A DNA stretch of 64,000 nucleotides, taken from Pelodera strongyloides (lineage: Eukaryota; Nematoda; Chromadorea; Rhabditida; Rhabditidae). Shown in pieces: positions 23,685 to 37,096 of the stretch. The first letter of the stretch is position 1. Each line of letters begins with the position of its first letter. The notes beneath the pieces were generated by a model. It did not search any database, had not been told where the DNA came from, and saw only the letters and a list, made by a program, of their open reading frames with translations. The stretch spans positions 310,001-374,000 of the forward strand of contig JAANDG010000055.1 in assembly GCA_036852015.1 (NCBI GenBank), in the 5' to 3' direction. Position numbers and translations under genes: made by a program.

Positions 23685-23715
23685 ATACATCGAAAACACA
23701 ATATAGACTGCTGGT

Positions 23716-23979
23716 AATGGGGTTTGCAAGTATGCCCGATTTTCCTTGCAAGTATCGAAAAATTTACCGTATCTTGGCACTACACGAACATATCTACAGG
23801 CAGTTTTTACGACCGATCGCCACGGGACCATTTGTCCGACAAATGATTTGCTTTGTTGGCGGATTTTCTATAGTGTGGATGTGTCAAAGTTACGGTAAAT
23901 TGGTGTAAAAAGCACACGATTTTGCGAATTGATACTTGCAAGGAAAACTCGCGGTTTTTGGCATACTTGCAAACCCCAG
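23716..23979. repeat. MITE, ATGGGGTTTCC family, long form
   Basis: The terminus ATGGGGTTTGCAAGTATGCC has its complement GGCATACTTGCAAACCCC at the right. The interior TTACCGTATCTTGGCACTACACG is shared with 54929-55192. Confidence 0.8.
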
Positions 23980-24352
23980 TATGCTCAATAAAATAGATAG
24001 CTTTTTTTGGATGAACCTAATTTTCGTCATTTGCACTATTGCGTAGGGTTTACCAAAATAAAATAAAACACAGTACGCGATCATGCAAATGACGAAAGAG
24101 AAGTTAACTTCCAAGTGACTTGAAATTCGCGCGGGAAAAACATGCTAATGACCCTAATTTGCCTACAATACTGTAAGTAGCTCTTGACAATGGTGTGTAG
24201 AAGATATGTAATTATCATCGTGAAATCAAATATACTTTTTTTTATAAAATACCACCGCAACAAAAATTCCGCTCGTTATAGTAAGACAAGAGCACTTAGA
24301 GGTGAACATGAAAATGTAAAACAGCTTGCAGTGACTGTGATCGAACCAGTTC

Positions 24353-24506
24353 ATGGGTTTCAAAGTATTCCAAAAATTCGGTGTGCCTCTGTCAATATTG
24401 CCGTATTTGTGCATGAAACTTGCATATTATAATAGGAAAAATTAAAAAAATATTCTCGTGTAGTTCCAAAATACTGTAAATTTTCACCATATTTGGAAAC
24501 CCCATT
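24353..24506. repeat. MITE, ATGGGGTTTCC family
   Basis: The left end ATGGGTTTCAAAGTATTCC and right end ATATTTGGAAACCCCAT are inverted relatives. CTCGTGTAGTTCCAAAATACTGTAAATTTTCA is inside the right arm. Confidence 0.75.
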
Positions 24507-24509
24507 ATG

Positions 24510-25160
24510 GACAGGAACATATATTGAAAACAAGGCGACTTCGTCAGATAGCTTCTGCGTTCGTGAAGCAACGCATACAAATTCCAAAAAAAGTACGCAA
24601 ATGTCGAAAACAGCTTTATTTACCCAGAAAACCGTAAACAAAAAAGTCGTATGAACAAAATACATAGTGAATAATTATGCACAGACAAATTAACAATAAC
24701 CAAAGAACAGATGAGAACGAAAAGGAAAAAGGCTCGAAGTTCGCATACATATAGGAAATGGAAATAAATGAATAACCGGTAGGTAAAAATAGGGAATCAC
24801 AGATCATGTTGAGCTACATAATTTTACTGATTAAAAGTGAACAAGGTAAAACAGATGAAATCCTAGTATGGATCCCGTAACAGCCCTATAAAATGTATTA
24901 TTTTACCAAAATAATAAACAGCTTGCACTAGTGTATTTATACGTAAGTCCCTACAGGAAAAGTTAGTTAATTCTTTCACGTAGCCTGTGTTATTTCATAT
25001 TGTTACTGATAAGTTTTTCAAAGAGCCCAGTATATTTGAATACAGTAATAAACGAGCTCCTCACTTCGTAATATTTCATAGTCCATGGCTAATCACATAA
25101 GTTACCGAATTACACACAAAGGTAGGGCCCGACCTACAGTACATCAATTTACGTTAATTA
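24510..25160. other. No gene recognised
   Basis: AT-rich intergenic sequence with short chance frames only. Confidence 0.5.
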
Positions 25161-25163
25161 ATG

Positions 25164-25311
25164 AGGGGGGGGGGGGGTTTCAAAATTCAAAGTATGCTGA
25201 AAATTTACAATATTCTGCAACTACACGAGAATAATTTTAATTTTCACATTAAATATGCAGATTTCGTGCAAAAGTACGGTGGTATTGACAAAAACATGGA
25301 AGGAAACCCCA
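25164..25311. repeat. GGGGTTTCC-family copy with poly-G left end, next to the RING gene 3' end
   Basis: It begins in a G run followed by TTTCAAAATTCAAAGTATGC and ends GGAAACCCCATCAA. Together with the following duplicated segment it forms the sequence immediately downstream of the RING gene stop codon. Confidence 0.7.
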
Positions 25312-25393
25312 TCAACAACAGTTACGATAAAGACTACTCATCCATGAATGTAACTAAAAACTACAGTACTCTTAGACAATAATTACAGTACTA

Positions 25394-27729
25394 TTAATCG
25401 TGACATTTGCCCATTTGTTGATATAACTGAAGCACTTCCAATACATCGCTTCTGCATCGAAGACATTTTTCCACGGTCTGCTGAAAATGTTCTTTCCAAT
25501 ATTTGATTAATAATATATATGTATTCCAATACATCACCCAAAATAAAAAGGAGTGCGCAGTCGCCTATCACACCGAAGATAGTTTACAACACATATATTC
25601 ATACAATTATAGGACACTTTGTAGCGTTCTGTGGTAACACTGTTACGTTCTGTGTCATACTCTGCGTATCATATCAAATGAGGGCTTCACTTTTTCTATG
25701 TGGGACTGATGAGACTTTGTCTGATCATTCACTTGAACACAACACTTAGTCTACTGTAGTACACGATAACACTACATCATCTGGTAAAGCACTAAACTTC
25801 AAACTACCTTACCAAGACATAAACATTGTCGCTCTCCGCCCCTCTCTCCTTATAATTCCAAGCGGGCTGACAGGTTCCATAAATACATCCGCAAGGAAAG
25901 GCACACCATACATTAGGTCCACCTCGCACACATCCATCCACCGCACAAACACTCGTTGAGTAGCGAGCCTCGATCGGAGAGTCTAAAAACAAGGTTCGGC
26001 GTGGATTAAAGCAGTATTGTATCTAGTTTGTGAGACGTATTGTTGATTTTTTTGCCGGAAGGGCACCAACTTAGCCTATTTACCATATGAAATGTAGTTC
26101 ATATGCATATTTCACAAGTGGGCACAACACTGCTTTAAAGCGGCTGGAAGCGCATACTTTACGACTTCATTCCATGCATAGCGAGCAAATTTTCTACGCA
26201 CGCCTGAGCTATAAGGATACAGATTACGTACAATATCGAGTAAACCTTGTACGAAAATGATTTATCATTATAGTTTATGTGTTATTTTATATGTTATGTT
26301 TCAATTTCCACCTGACTGGTGTGTGCTTCATTGCTAACAAATGTTGAATGTTCAATGTTTATTGTATATTTGGCATAAACCGCTACATACACAATCACGC
26401 ATTAAACATGATATTTCCGTGCCGTCTCATACCTATATCTGTCGTTCAGATCGCCTGTTACCGCTGCGTTACCAAAACCTGTGTTTACCATTATACATTC
26501 CCATAACTCACCTTTCGGCTTCTTGCAAAAACAGCATTCCGTGGACTTCTCCTGCCTCTCAAAACACCCTCTGCAGTACATATGGCCACATTTCAGGATA
26601 AGACATAACGTATCATCACAGCCTGAAAAGTAGCGTACATTGAATTCAGTGAATGATCTCCGATCCAAAACTACCATTCACAAAACTTCTCCTCAATCCT
26701 AACGAAAATACTAATTCGGTCTCACAGCTGGAACGAACCTTACACACCCACAATATAGCCACTCTCCAGCTGCCCATTTATACAAAGAGACAATGTATAG
26801 TAATAGTAATATACGCACACTTTATATACTCACATCACACCCCACATTCCTGCTAAGTCTCAGCCTCAGTCATCCTCAAAATGTAACATTTCAATTTTGA
26901 ATCAGGTAATCTATCAGCAACTTACAAAGTGAACAGATGGGGGCGGCGAATAGCTTATGTCTCTCTCCGGGAAGTTTCTTCAAAATCAGGAACATATTGT
27001 AGTCCGGCTCGCCAAGAACGGTAATATTTGACTGCAAGAAAAACAATCAACGGCTAACCGATATTCATGATTACAGAAGTAGGTTAGCTCGTGCTCGTAA
27101 GCGGTTTTTTAGAACAGACAGAATGTCACAAGAAGCATAGATGAAAGTTATGGTCAAATCAATTCTCGAATTCAGAGTTTCACGTGTCTTGAAATTAGAT
27201 CGAAATATCTATTTTCTTGAAATATATCTCGAAATACATATTTTCTTTAAACATATCGTAATGCATATTCCGTATATAGTTGAACTATAATCGAAATGTA
27301 TATCGTGTCTTGACTTAAAATAAATAAATCCAGAATACTAAAGCACTAAACAACACACTAAACTAACAAGTGAATCGTTGAACGCCAAGTAGTAGTCCAC
27401 GCTCCGTAACAGGCTTTCATCTGGCCCACGTATCCATCGAGACCTCCAGATATGTTCGTCTGTGACGACACTAAAATCGTAAGATGTGCATGAATGAGTA
27501 TCACCTTGCCCATTACTAAATATCTGTCCAACACCATAAGCTGATCAGCAGCAAACATAACAGCCTAATAAATAAAGAGCAGATCAAAATGTGTACAGCA
27601 TCTATTCACTATATTATCTTAACTTTAATATAGCTCAACGTAAACAACTCTTTCAACACGCTTCAAATACAATATACAGTGCCTACCGTATGAAAGAGTC
27701 AGTCAGACACAGGCGTTTGCCCAGCATAC

Positions 27730-27780
<51 letters not shown>

Positions 27781-29127
27781 AATTCCAAGTTACAAACACT
27801 CACCTAACCCGTAACCGGAGGAAGGGTATGGTCTCGATGTCAATGTACATCGTATCAAGGCTCGGAATTTCATATAACGCAAAATCAGTCTGCACCTTGT
27901 TATGAGAATTATAAAGAGGACCAAATCTAAATGAGACTTGAGACTTGTAAGCAAATTTGAATGCAACCTTAGAATTTCTTTTCGTGCCTAGTGAATATTC
28001 CTTTAGCCGCTGCGTTGAGTTTTCAACTTTTCAGGAGTTACTCGGAGCGAGAGAAGTTTACGTCAACACTAACACAACTCCTCATCACAGGACGATGCAT
28101 GTTTAATTACGTATTTATTAGCTACTCATATTTACTTATTAATTAACATGATTATTGTTACTAGCTACTATCTTATTGTATTTATGTATCACATAGAATG
28201 TAGAAAGCACAAGCAGACAATCCAGAAAGCTTACGGTATTTCTTGTATCAGTTCCCAGAATTCGTTAACGTTGTTCTGTTGTATCAAGTGGTAAGGATCC
28301 TCGGTTGTGGGATCGAACATAACAATACCAACCGATGGTGGGGCCAAGGGACGCGCCTGGAATAATTATAAATAAAAATAAATCTTTTACGGTTCTACAT
28401 ATCGCGTGCACCTTAGGGTGGTTCAATACAGTTTCAAAGTGAGCTTATGACTTGTTCCGCAGAGATCCTGTACACTAGGCGACGAGTCCCAGATGTTAAA
28501 TTGCTCGTCGTGCTCGTGTAATTATTCAAATTTGTCAACAAATGTATAGGTCAACAGTCAACCCGAAGAGCGCAAACAATAAATGTGCCTAAAAGATATA
28601 AAGGTTTACTGCAACATACTGAAAAACAAATACAATCAAGAAGAAAATGTACAGTAAGAAAGTAACTCTATCTAAATATACCTAAAGTTAATGGCAACCA
28701 ATCTACGGGGTATTCCTCGTACGGTAAAAAACCAGTTGTCCCTCCTTGTATACCCGTGGCCGTTTGCACGAACGCCGGGAATATGCTCCCACCCTCCCAG
28801 TGGGAGGTAAGAGAGAGGGATCATACGAATCAGAAACACGCACAGACAAATTCTCCCAACCTCCCAAACAAGTCCTGAAACATCACTCACTTCACGTGTC
28901 CACCGTCCATTGCTCTCAATATCTTGCTCATGTACGTTGACTACGGCGATACGAAGACTTCCGTCTATCTTGGCCAGCTTCTTGATCGATCGATCAACAA
29001 CACACAACGTGTCCAGTTTGATAGGACGGCCATCCGCGTCCTCATCTTTATATCGATTCGCATTCACAGCATTCTTAAAGAGGTACGGAATGTAGTACTT
29101 TGAAAACCGACCACGTATTATATTCAT
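25394..29127 (-). CDS. RING-finger protein with cysteine-rich tail, 361 aa, nine exons
   Basis: Probable E3 ubiquitin ligase of a family I do not recognise. Exons (5' to 3'): 29127-28891, 28356-28235, 27926-27809, 27564-27533, 27470-27368, 27031-26926, 26622-26512, 25982-25813, 25480-25394. All join in phase (1086 nt with stop). The start is MNIIRGRFSKYY; an in-frame stop and a TTTCAG acceptor lie just upstream, fitting trans-splicing. Residues about 1-235 form an unidentified alpha/beta region. A complete C3HC4 RING follows: CSLC, then CGHMYCRGC, then CCFC. Beyond it is a second set of cysteines (C-x4-C, C-x3-C-x-C-x4-C, and CLRC in the last exon) that may bind more zinc. Exon 4 uses a GTTGG donor. 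The boundary of exons 4/5 is the least certain part. Confidence 0.75.
26006..26138. repeat. MITE, TTAAAGCAG subfamily, in an intron
   Basis: Left TTAAAGCAGTATTGTA, right CAACACTGCTTTAA. It lies in the intron between the RING exon and the cysteine-rich exon of the minus-strand gene. Confidence 0.75.
27732..27776. repeat. (TA)n microsatellite
   Basis: About 22 TA units in an intron of the RING gene. Confidence 0.95.
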
Positions 29128-30205
29128 ATTGCGTAATTAGGGGCACTTCCCGCGGCACTGAAATTTGCAAAAAAAAAATGCATAGTATGCAGTTGATCAG
29201 CATACGTCTCAAAACCTCGTGTCATGCCCCTTTTGCACATTGATACAGTAACCAAGCACGGGAACAGACACCATGGCGGTAAACATGACCGCTGGGAATA
29301 TGCTCTCGGTCTTCCAGTGGGAGCCACGGTCGCGTGAAACAACGCACACCTCCTCCCAACCATGAATGCTTCCGCGAACCAGCTCCCTCGACGAACAGCA
29401 GTTACAGTAACCTACTACCAATCAACTCACCACCGGTTCAATGGTGGAGTTCCTCAGTTCCATTCCACACAACCTCACTTAGAAAATCAATCGAGTTCCG
29501 GTCATTCAAAGGAAATAACGGCCATGTAACACGTTCTGAAATAAAAGCTTTACCATTAGATTAACAGAGAACAGCTTTAAAGATGATTTCAATGCAGAAG
29601 TACCTGGAACTGACTACGGTCACATTCTAATCAATAAATATGCATACCAGGCTAAAAGCACAGTATTAGAGTAACCAAGACGAGACGCACATGTACAAAA
29701 AAACAAGGAGCTGTCCCGGTCAACTTCTTGATAACATGTGATAATGATGATAAGATGATTGATACAAGAAGCACCCCTTCGCAGTACATTCAAGTGAGGA
29801 AAAACAATACACCGCGGAAATCCGTCGTCGGCAGACTAGTAAATAACGCATTTTAAAAATAAATATTAATATTTATTTGCCTCTACAAAAACCAATCACT
29901 ATTTGAAATTTAAAACAACTACCCTAATCTAAAAGAAACTAAAAACAATGTAGGTTTGGTTTGGACCCGAAACATTATTAGAAAATTTTCCTTAGGAAAT
30001 AATTACAGAAATCAGCATTGTCGGGAACAACATATTTTAAGACTGAAAACCCAACAAGTATTTCATCCGAATTGCAAAGTGCTATCAAACACCAATCATT
30101 CGTAAACTAAAAACGATTCGATAGTCGATAGGCTCAGTAGCTCAGTAGGGATTCCAAATCAGAGAGTAAAAACCGTTAGGACAGTATACCACGGTTTACA
30201 GTGTC

Positions 30206-33200
30206 TTAATTGCTTTCCGATAATTTCTTCTTGAGATACGCTATTTGTTCCAATTGCGATGGCAGGGATCCAAGTTCAGCAAGAGATATCAGAACAGGCT
30301 TTTGACCTGGAAAAAACGATAACGCTTTTTGACATGAGAATGTTTCCCTATCAGGAAAACATGTAACCACGTTGAGCAAGTAACATGTTCTGAATTCTCG
30401 CTGAATATAAATATTTCCGCATACTATCTTAAATCCCCATGAACGTGAACACTTCAAATACTGGTACTGACTTACGACACAGGAAAGTGAAAACCCTCGG
30501 CCCGATTTCACCCCGATTCGTTAAAAAAAAAGATTTCGGATTTCGCCCCGATCAAGTCCCGATTATTTGAGGGACTTGATCGGGGGGAAAGCGTGGTTTT
30601 TAGTTTTCCCATGATGACAGCAAACTATGGGATTCTCTCGCTCGTAGTCGAACGCTTGCCAATTAAAATCTTAGCATCTGTAATTGATAAAAAATTTAAA
30701 AGTAAAAACTCTTAATATTGGTACGTTTTTTACGTTTTTTTTTGTATGTATTTGTTCACGCTGTATTATTTCGCTTTTGTTCTTTTCAGAATAAAGTATT
30801 CAATATAACTAACCATATTGTTCCAGTAATCGAAGAGTGAGGTCATGGACACCGAGTAGCCTCTCCCTCGTGCTTCCGCCCTCCTCATCTCTATTAAAGT
30901 GATTCCATCCAAATAGAAGCACGGGGCGTCCGGAACCCTCCTTCCCTAATGGGTCGGCCTTCTTGGTTTCCTAAAATAAGTAATATTAGAGGACAAATCT
31001 ACAATAGTGCCGGGTAGGGGGCTAGCTACAGTTTACTGTATCACATAAAATAATCAAGGGTACAACTACTAACACAATACAAGCTAATAAGCGAAACACA
31101 GCGATCCACTATAAAGTGTTAACATATGCTGAAGTGCACGGAGTACACTTAAATACGGTAAATTTTCACCTCAGCATACTTTACTTTGAAACCCCATCAA
31201 GGAACAATCACAAAAGCCCTTCAGTTCTTTCCAAATCGCTTCTAAGCGTCTAAGCGAATAAGAAATAATAATAATAAGAAGAATAATAATAAATGCCACT
31301 CACCTCATTCATCCTAACCTCTGCCTCAACCAGACATCCAATACTCGGCGTTGGAGGAGCCATCCACACACGTGGTGCTTTACAATGGCTGACCATTGGT
31401 GCAAACTGAAAATAGAAAAGAAATAGAATTCGAGATGCTTTCCGTACTTTTCTGTCTAGTCTAGTTCGTCAAGTGCATTATTTAATTGGAATATTGATGG
31501 ACTAACGAGGAACCTACCGTCCGACTGTCCCAATCTAATATCTAACCGTAACTTTTTCACTGTTCAATTGGTATAATAACGACCTAACGTGGTACCTACC
31601 GTCCTACTGTCCCAATCTAATATCTAACCGTAACCAGTAACCACAAACAAGGGAACGGGATTGGCGAACGAATTATACAAAAGAAAAAATAACTACCTAC
31701 TACCTTATAAATTGACTCAAGCGCCTTGGTCGCTGTGGAGGTCTTGCCGTGCTTGATCAGAAGTGCCAGCTCAGACTGAAACAATGGGCAATGCTCACTG
31801 ATAAAATAAAAAGTAAAATATCCAACTAGGCCAATATCCAATTTGTATGGCGGTATTTCAAAGCACACAAAGGGCATTTGAAGATAAAGACATAGGAAAA
31901 TAATTAACAAACGAGTAAACATATTTTACTTACAATCTCCTTATCCGATGTGAACAATTTCCTGATTGTGTCAATATCCAGCCGGCGACCGCGATATTCC
32001 TTCAAATGCGCGCCAGTGTACGCGTCGATATGCAACAGTTTTTGGACGAGATGCATCATTGCACCAGGATTCCTATACAAAACACATTGATTATTTTTAG
32101 CCGTATCTGCCGACAAAAGCTCGAAGCTTTCCAACAAAACGGCGCACATCTCGCGCGCATTCTGTAGCAGGCGTCCGCGGAATTCGCGACCTAGCTGCAC
32201 GCCTCCGTACATTCTGAGCGAAGGGTGGCAGCGACCGCTACTTCATCATAAAAGTCATTACAGTTAAATAAAAAGCCACCTTCAAGAAACAATGCACAAC
32301 CAAAGCAAAGTAGAGAAACCCCAAACCAAGCCTAGCACTTCCACTATAAAGTGAAATACCGGCCGGAAACACATCGTGGGCAACTGAATTACGTATTTAT
32401 GCTAAGTTGCTCGAATCAATTTTTTATTCTAATTTATGCTCATTTGCATAAGCTGCATAAGAATGCTGGTGTACTCGATGTGTTCGAAAAACCGGCCGGT
32501 ATTTCGCTATAAGAAACTGAATAAAGAACAAAACCTACATCTTCACACCACTCAACAGGTTTGTGACGAACTCCTCGCGGAGTACGCTCTCGGCCAATGG
32601 CTCGGTGAGCGCTTCAAAGAATGCCAGCGAATGAACACAATTCAACCAGTGTTGCTCACTGCCCGCCAACTCGGGTTTCATCATCGTGGCCAATGTTTGC
32701 GGCAGGTTTTGAGCATCCTGAAATCAATGAATCAAAGTACGGATACGGAATACTTTAAAGAAGTAGACCGGACTGTTTCTGAAACGCACACTACAGCTGA
32801 TATGATTAGAAACGAAAAATTTGACCGCAATTCGACCCCGTTCTCAGCACAAATATGCACGTTTCCGCTTCTCTCTAACCAACATCTAACCAGTACACGG
32901 AAAACAACTCCCAAAAAGATATCTTCGAACTTCGAAGAAGACCACATCACACAATTCTACGCTACCTCACAAACTCACGACTCACGAGTTTACGATGAAA
33001 AGATAACCAGCGACCAGTGCCAGCGTAGCACTAACCTTATGCCCAACAGTCGCGAGTGCGGTCACAACAATTGAAAGCGACAAGAAAGGCGGTTTGGATG
33101 ATTTGCACTGAACTGTGCACCACTGCACAAGGCTCGACCATGCGGCCGGAGATCTGATACGGAGCCTAAAATGCGTGCCTCAATGCCCTCAATAAACGCT

Positions 33201-36200
33201 TAAAGTGTATAACAGCCGGTTTATGAAACGTATATGGTGGGATTAGAATTTAGAATAAATTTTCATACAATATATAAGGGCACGCCGTCCGTCATATGAC
33301 TACCGGCACTCACTTCCCCATACACAATACATAACTGCATCAGTAATTGATAGTGACATAGAATTAGCTATCATTCATTGACAAACAAGAAGCGTAAAAT
33401 GCAAGAAAACAACACTGTTCCTCCTACAAAAAAAAGTGGAAAGCTTATAAATTACCTGGTAAAGGAATCAGCCACCGAGGCTGCATCAGACCAGTTTTCG
33501 AGCAAATTTACATTCACCACCAAATCGGCCGCCAACTAAATTAAAGATAGTTTTCAACGAAATACTAACTACTCACTGCTACTATACTGACTCTCTCCCT
33601 TGTTTCTACGTACTTGTATCTACATTTTTATGGAATACAGATTTAGTATTCTACTCTAATGCGCTATCTCTCTCTCTCTCTCTCTCTCACTTCTACGTAT
33701 AGTCAGTAAAGTGCTCTATGTATGGTCCTGATATTGATACTAAAATTTAAATAAAAACTAACCTTTTTAAGAATCCGCGCATCGTAGAACGATAATTTCC
33801 CACAGCTATGTGCCAATGTCTTCAACTGATTCAACGTTAGACTCTTTTTCCTAAAGGAACTATTCTGTGAAAATGGAAATATGGCATACGGCTATATGGC
33901 ATAAAATCCCCATAACAGTCTATTGAAAGTTTTTCCCGAACGAACGAACATTTGTATACAAGAAAAAATGGAGAAACTTCACTTAAACTTAAAAGATAGT
34001 AAATTAAAGCACATACAACTTGGAAACCCCACTTAAACTTAAATAATAATACATTAAAACACATACACATTGGAAACCCCACTTAAACTTAAAAGATAGT
34101 AAATTAAAGCACATACAACTTGGAAACCCCACTTAAACTTAAATAATAATACATTAAAACACATACACATTGGAAACCCCACTTAAACTTAAAAGATAGT
34201 AAATTAAAGCACATACAACTTGGAAACCCCACTGAAACTTAAATAATAATACATTAAAACACATACACATTGGAAACCCCCACTTAAACTTAAATAATAA
34301 TAAATTAAAACACATACACATTGGGAACGTCACTTAAACTTAAAAGATAGTAAATTAAAACACATACAACACATTGGAAACCGCACTTAAACTTAAAAGA
34401 TAGTAAATTAAAACACGTACAAACTGGAAACCGAACGTAAACTTAAATAATAATAAATGTAAAAAAAAACATACAAATTGATGTGGTGGGCAATTGGACG
34501 CAACAATGATATGTTCCTGGACTGTCTCCTGGCACTGTGATGCACAAATGAGACTAGCTCGCCCAGATTCATGACTGGGAGAAGATCGGATGCCTTGGCT
34601 TCGATCTATAATTAATAAATATGTTGTGTAATTATTAAAGAACACGCTCGTTTCCTTAGTTGACAGTTGACAGAGTATCAGTTTTAGTGGAACTAGTCCA
34701 GGAAACCGAGAAAGTCAGGAGTTCAACGAAAATAGGATAATTCTGTGACCAGAACTATGTTTGTTCATAACTAGCCCCTCCCACCACAGTTTCAGATTTC
34801 ACCCCATAGCAAAGAAGGGGGTGGGTTGTTAAAGCGACCCATCCCCTTCGAATGCATCGAGTACACCAGCATTCCTATGCAGCTTATGCAAATGGGCATA
34901 AATTAGAATAAAAAATCGAGCTAAATTCGAGTAACTCAGCATAAATACGTAAGAAGTCAAATGTCCGCAATGCGTTTCAAGAACCGGCCGGCATTTCTCA
35001 AAGGAGTCAACAATTCGTGCAATGCGCGTGGAAATGCGTTTCACTTACCTCATTTTTCCAATTGAGCGAATTGATCGGCGAATAAGCGTAGAACGTCAAT
35101 AACTGTCCCGTTTTCGTGATATCCCTAAGAATAGATTGTTAAAAAATACTGTCATATGTACCTGCAGGTATCTGCAGCACACAGGGCTAATATGAATGTG
35201 AATATCGTAGGATCACACTTACTAAAAAAGTTGGGTTTATTGTCGACCTTTGGAGAGAAATGAAACTCTAACTGCTTAATTTACTCTGAATCCTTACTTG
35301 GTTCTCAGTACAATAGCATTGTTCAACCGCTCCGTCTGTTCATCAGAGAGCAGTTTGCTTATCCGTGGGAGCAGTGGTAGGAACTGTTCAAGTAAATCGG
35401 CTGATACAGAGTCCAGGTTAGTCTCCTGAAAACAAAAAAAATGTCAACATAAAACTTTCCGCCGTCACCAAGCGAAAGGAGACTGCTAGTACCCTACCTG
35501 GCACAGGGCTGCAAACTCAAGTTTGCGTATACGGCTTGCGGGAGCTGCGCGAAAGATGTCTTTTCTCATTCTCGTTAACCCATTTGTACAAAAAAAACTT
35601 CCGCACCTTTTTCTCTATGTTTAGTTTAGCCCTCGCCTTTTCCCATTACGTGCGCCGTCCAACTGCCTAGTCGTACAGCGATAGGCTGCAAACGAAACAA
35701 ATAGCAAGGTCGCAAGAGGAAAAGAAAAACTCACAATAACTTGATCGAAGCGTTTCAGCAGCTGCAGCATCAGTTCGCGGTCCTCGACTCCGAGACGAAC
35801 GACGGCTCTAATTGCTTCTACGACATCTGATTCACTCAACGTGGGGATCGCTGTAGAGATCACGGACTGATATCTAAAAAGTTTAATTTCCGACGTGAAT
35901 TAAAATCAGGAGTGACCGATGGTGCGAGGGCTATCTGTAAATCATTCCAACTAAGAATATAACGGATTAGTTCTCATATGTGAAGTATATATGGCTCACC
36001 ATATACGAGAACTAATCCACTAATTGAGTACGTTGTGTAAGACTACTGATTAGAGTAGCAATCCTAAAAATCACTCACTCCGAAAGCAATGGTACAATTT
36101 GGCTCTTCTGAAGCCTCAAAGAAGTTTGCAACACGCCCAACACTTCGCTGCCATCAAGACGTGACTTTTGCGACAGAAACTAAAATAATTATGAATCATG

Positions 36201-37096
36201 CGGCATATAAGTAACTGTAAATGCAAAAGTTTAATTGTGTAATTGCCTGATATTTGTACTGGGAAGGCTACCACATTACTATAACGGATAGACTAGCAAA
36301 CTTTGACAATGATACGATAAATATAACGAAGATACAGGTGTTCAAGACATGGCAGACAATAAGTAGCATAGAGAGGTTGGGTGTAAGAAAATCAAAATTT
36401 ACCTGAGCTACGTCCTTAATCGTGTTTAAACGGAGTTGTGAAAATGAATAACTTGCACTAGCCGCACCGACAACATTGAGACTGCAATGAACGATTGATT
36501 AATAATAATTAAATGATTACAACACATCTATACACGCTTTGCGTTGTTATGTGTGTTTTTTTTGTATGCAAATAAGAGTGACTTTATGGTATGAAGACCA
36601 ATGATACTTGAAAGTTAATAAGAAAATACAAAAACGGCGACAATTCAAGAGTAAAATTGTCCAACCTGTCTACAAAACTATCCAGCGGATTCGGAGTTGC
36701 GGTAGTCGTCGAAGTCGCCGCTGCCGAGTAGGGGCATAACTAAATGTTCTCAGTGAACCTGACAGAAAATTTAGTTATGTTACAGCAATGATATTATATT
36801 GAACATTAAAACAAAGTACCCTATGACATTTTTGTTGCAATTCAAATTGCATTAAGCATTCATGGGGTTTCCAAGTATCCCAAAAATTCGGCGTGATACT
36901 GTCAATATCAATACTACCCTATGAACATCATCAACAGTACGAAACCTACACAAACAGAAAAATAAATTCCCGTGTAGCTCCAAAATCAAAATAAAGTAAA
37001 TTTTCAGCATAATTGCAAACCCCATAAATTAAAAGAAAAACTCACATTCTGAACGTGTGCCGTACGTAACAGCGCTAACGCCGACCTGCGCAGCAT
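30206..37096 (-). CDS. Mitochondrial FASTK-family protein with C-terminal RAP domain, 655 aa, 17 exons
   Basis: Predicted mitochondrial RNA-binding protein of the FAST-kinase-domain family, which processes or stabilises mitochondrial transcripts. Exons: 37096-37046, 36739-36666, 36481-36403, 36179-36079, 35873-35735, 35425-35298, 35124-35049, 34605-34475, 33850-33763, 33535-33456, 33165-33036, 32717-32539, 32213-31934, 31775-31704, 31405-31304, 30970-30814, 30306-30206 (1968 nt, in phase throughout). The N-terminus MLRRSALALLRTAHVQN is a classic basic mitochondrial presequence, and a TTCAG acceptor sits two bases before the ATG. The middle is leucine-rich helical repeat (for example NLGELVSFVHH, NQLKTLAHSCGKL). 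The last two exons give a typical RAP domain: RLLGVHDLTLRLLEQ, then SLPSQLEQIAYLKKKL. The paralogue cannot be told. A further possible exon at 35486-35545 does not fit the phase and was left out. Confidence 0.82.
32344..32512. repeat. MITE, TAAAGYGAAATACCGGCCGG subfamily, in an intron
   Basis: TATAAAGTGAAATACCGGCC on the left and CCGGCCGGTATTTCGCTATA on the right. The interior TTTATGCTCATTTGCATAAGC matches the copy at 19669. It lies in an intron of the FASTK gene. Confidence 0.85.
33664..33690. repeat. (CT)n microsatellite
   Basis: About 13 CT units in an intron of the FASTK gene. Confidence 0.9.
33978..34475. repeat. ~50-bp intronic minisatellite, about 9-10 units
   Basis: Units ACTTAAACTTAAAAGATAGT... 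and ACTTAAACTTAAATAATAAT... alternate, each ending TTGGAAACCCC. Read on the gene's strand each unit has GGGGTTTCCAA(G/T)NTGTATGTG. This resembles both the real donor of exon 34605-34475 (AATTT/GTATGT), at which the array begins, and the terminus of the ATGGGGTTTCC MITE family. Confidence 0.9.
34829..35004. repeat. MITE, CCGGCCGG subfamily, degenerate right end, in an intron
   Basis: It starts TTAAAGCGACCC. TTATGCAAATGGGCATAAATTAG lies inside, and the right arm is GTTTCAAGAACCGGCCGGCATTTC. It is in an intron of the FASTK gene. Confidence 0.75.
36861..37025. repeat. MITE, ATGGGGTTTCC family, in intron 1 of the FASTK gene
   Basis: It starts CATGGGGTTTCCAAGTATCC and ends TTGCAAACCCCAT. It fills most of the first intron and stops about 20 bp before the exon 1 donor. 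Confidence 0.8.

Noticed and set aside
32436..33074. 212-codon + strand ORF
   Set aside because: It lies antisense to two confirmed FASTK exons (32717-32539 and 33165-33036) and a MITE, and has no splice context or homology of its own.
33978..34475. CRISPR-like spacing of ~50-bp repeats
   Set aside because: Units are contiguous without unique spacers and lie in a nematode intron; it is a minisatellite.
35486..35545. Possible extra FASTK exon (ending CTGTGCCAG/GTAGGG)
   Set aside because: No acceptor gives a phase compatible with both neighbours; the flanking exons join in frame without it.
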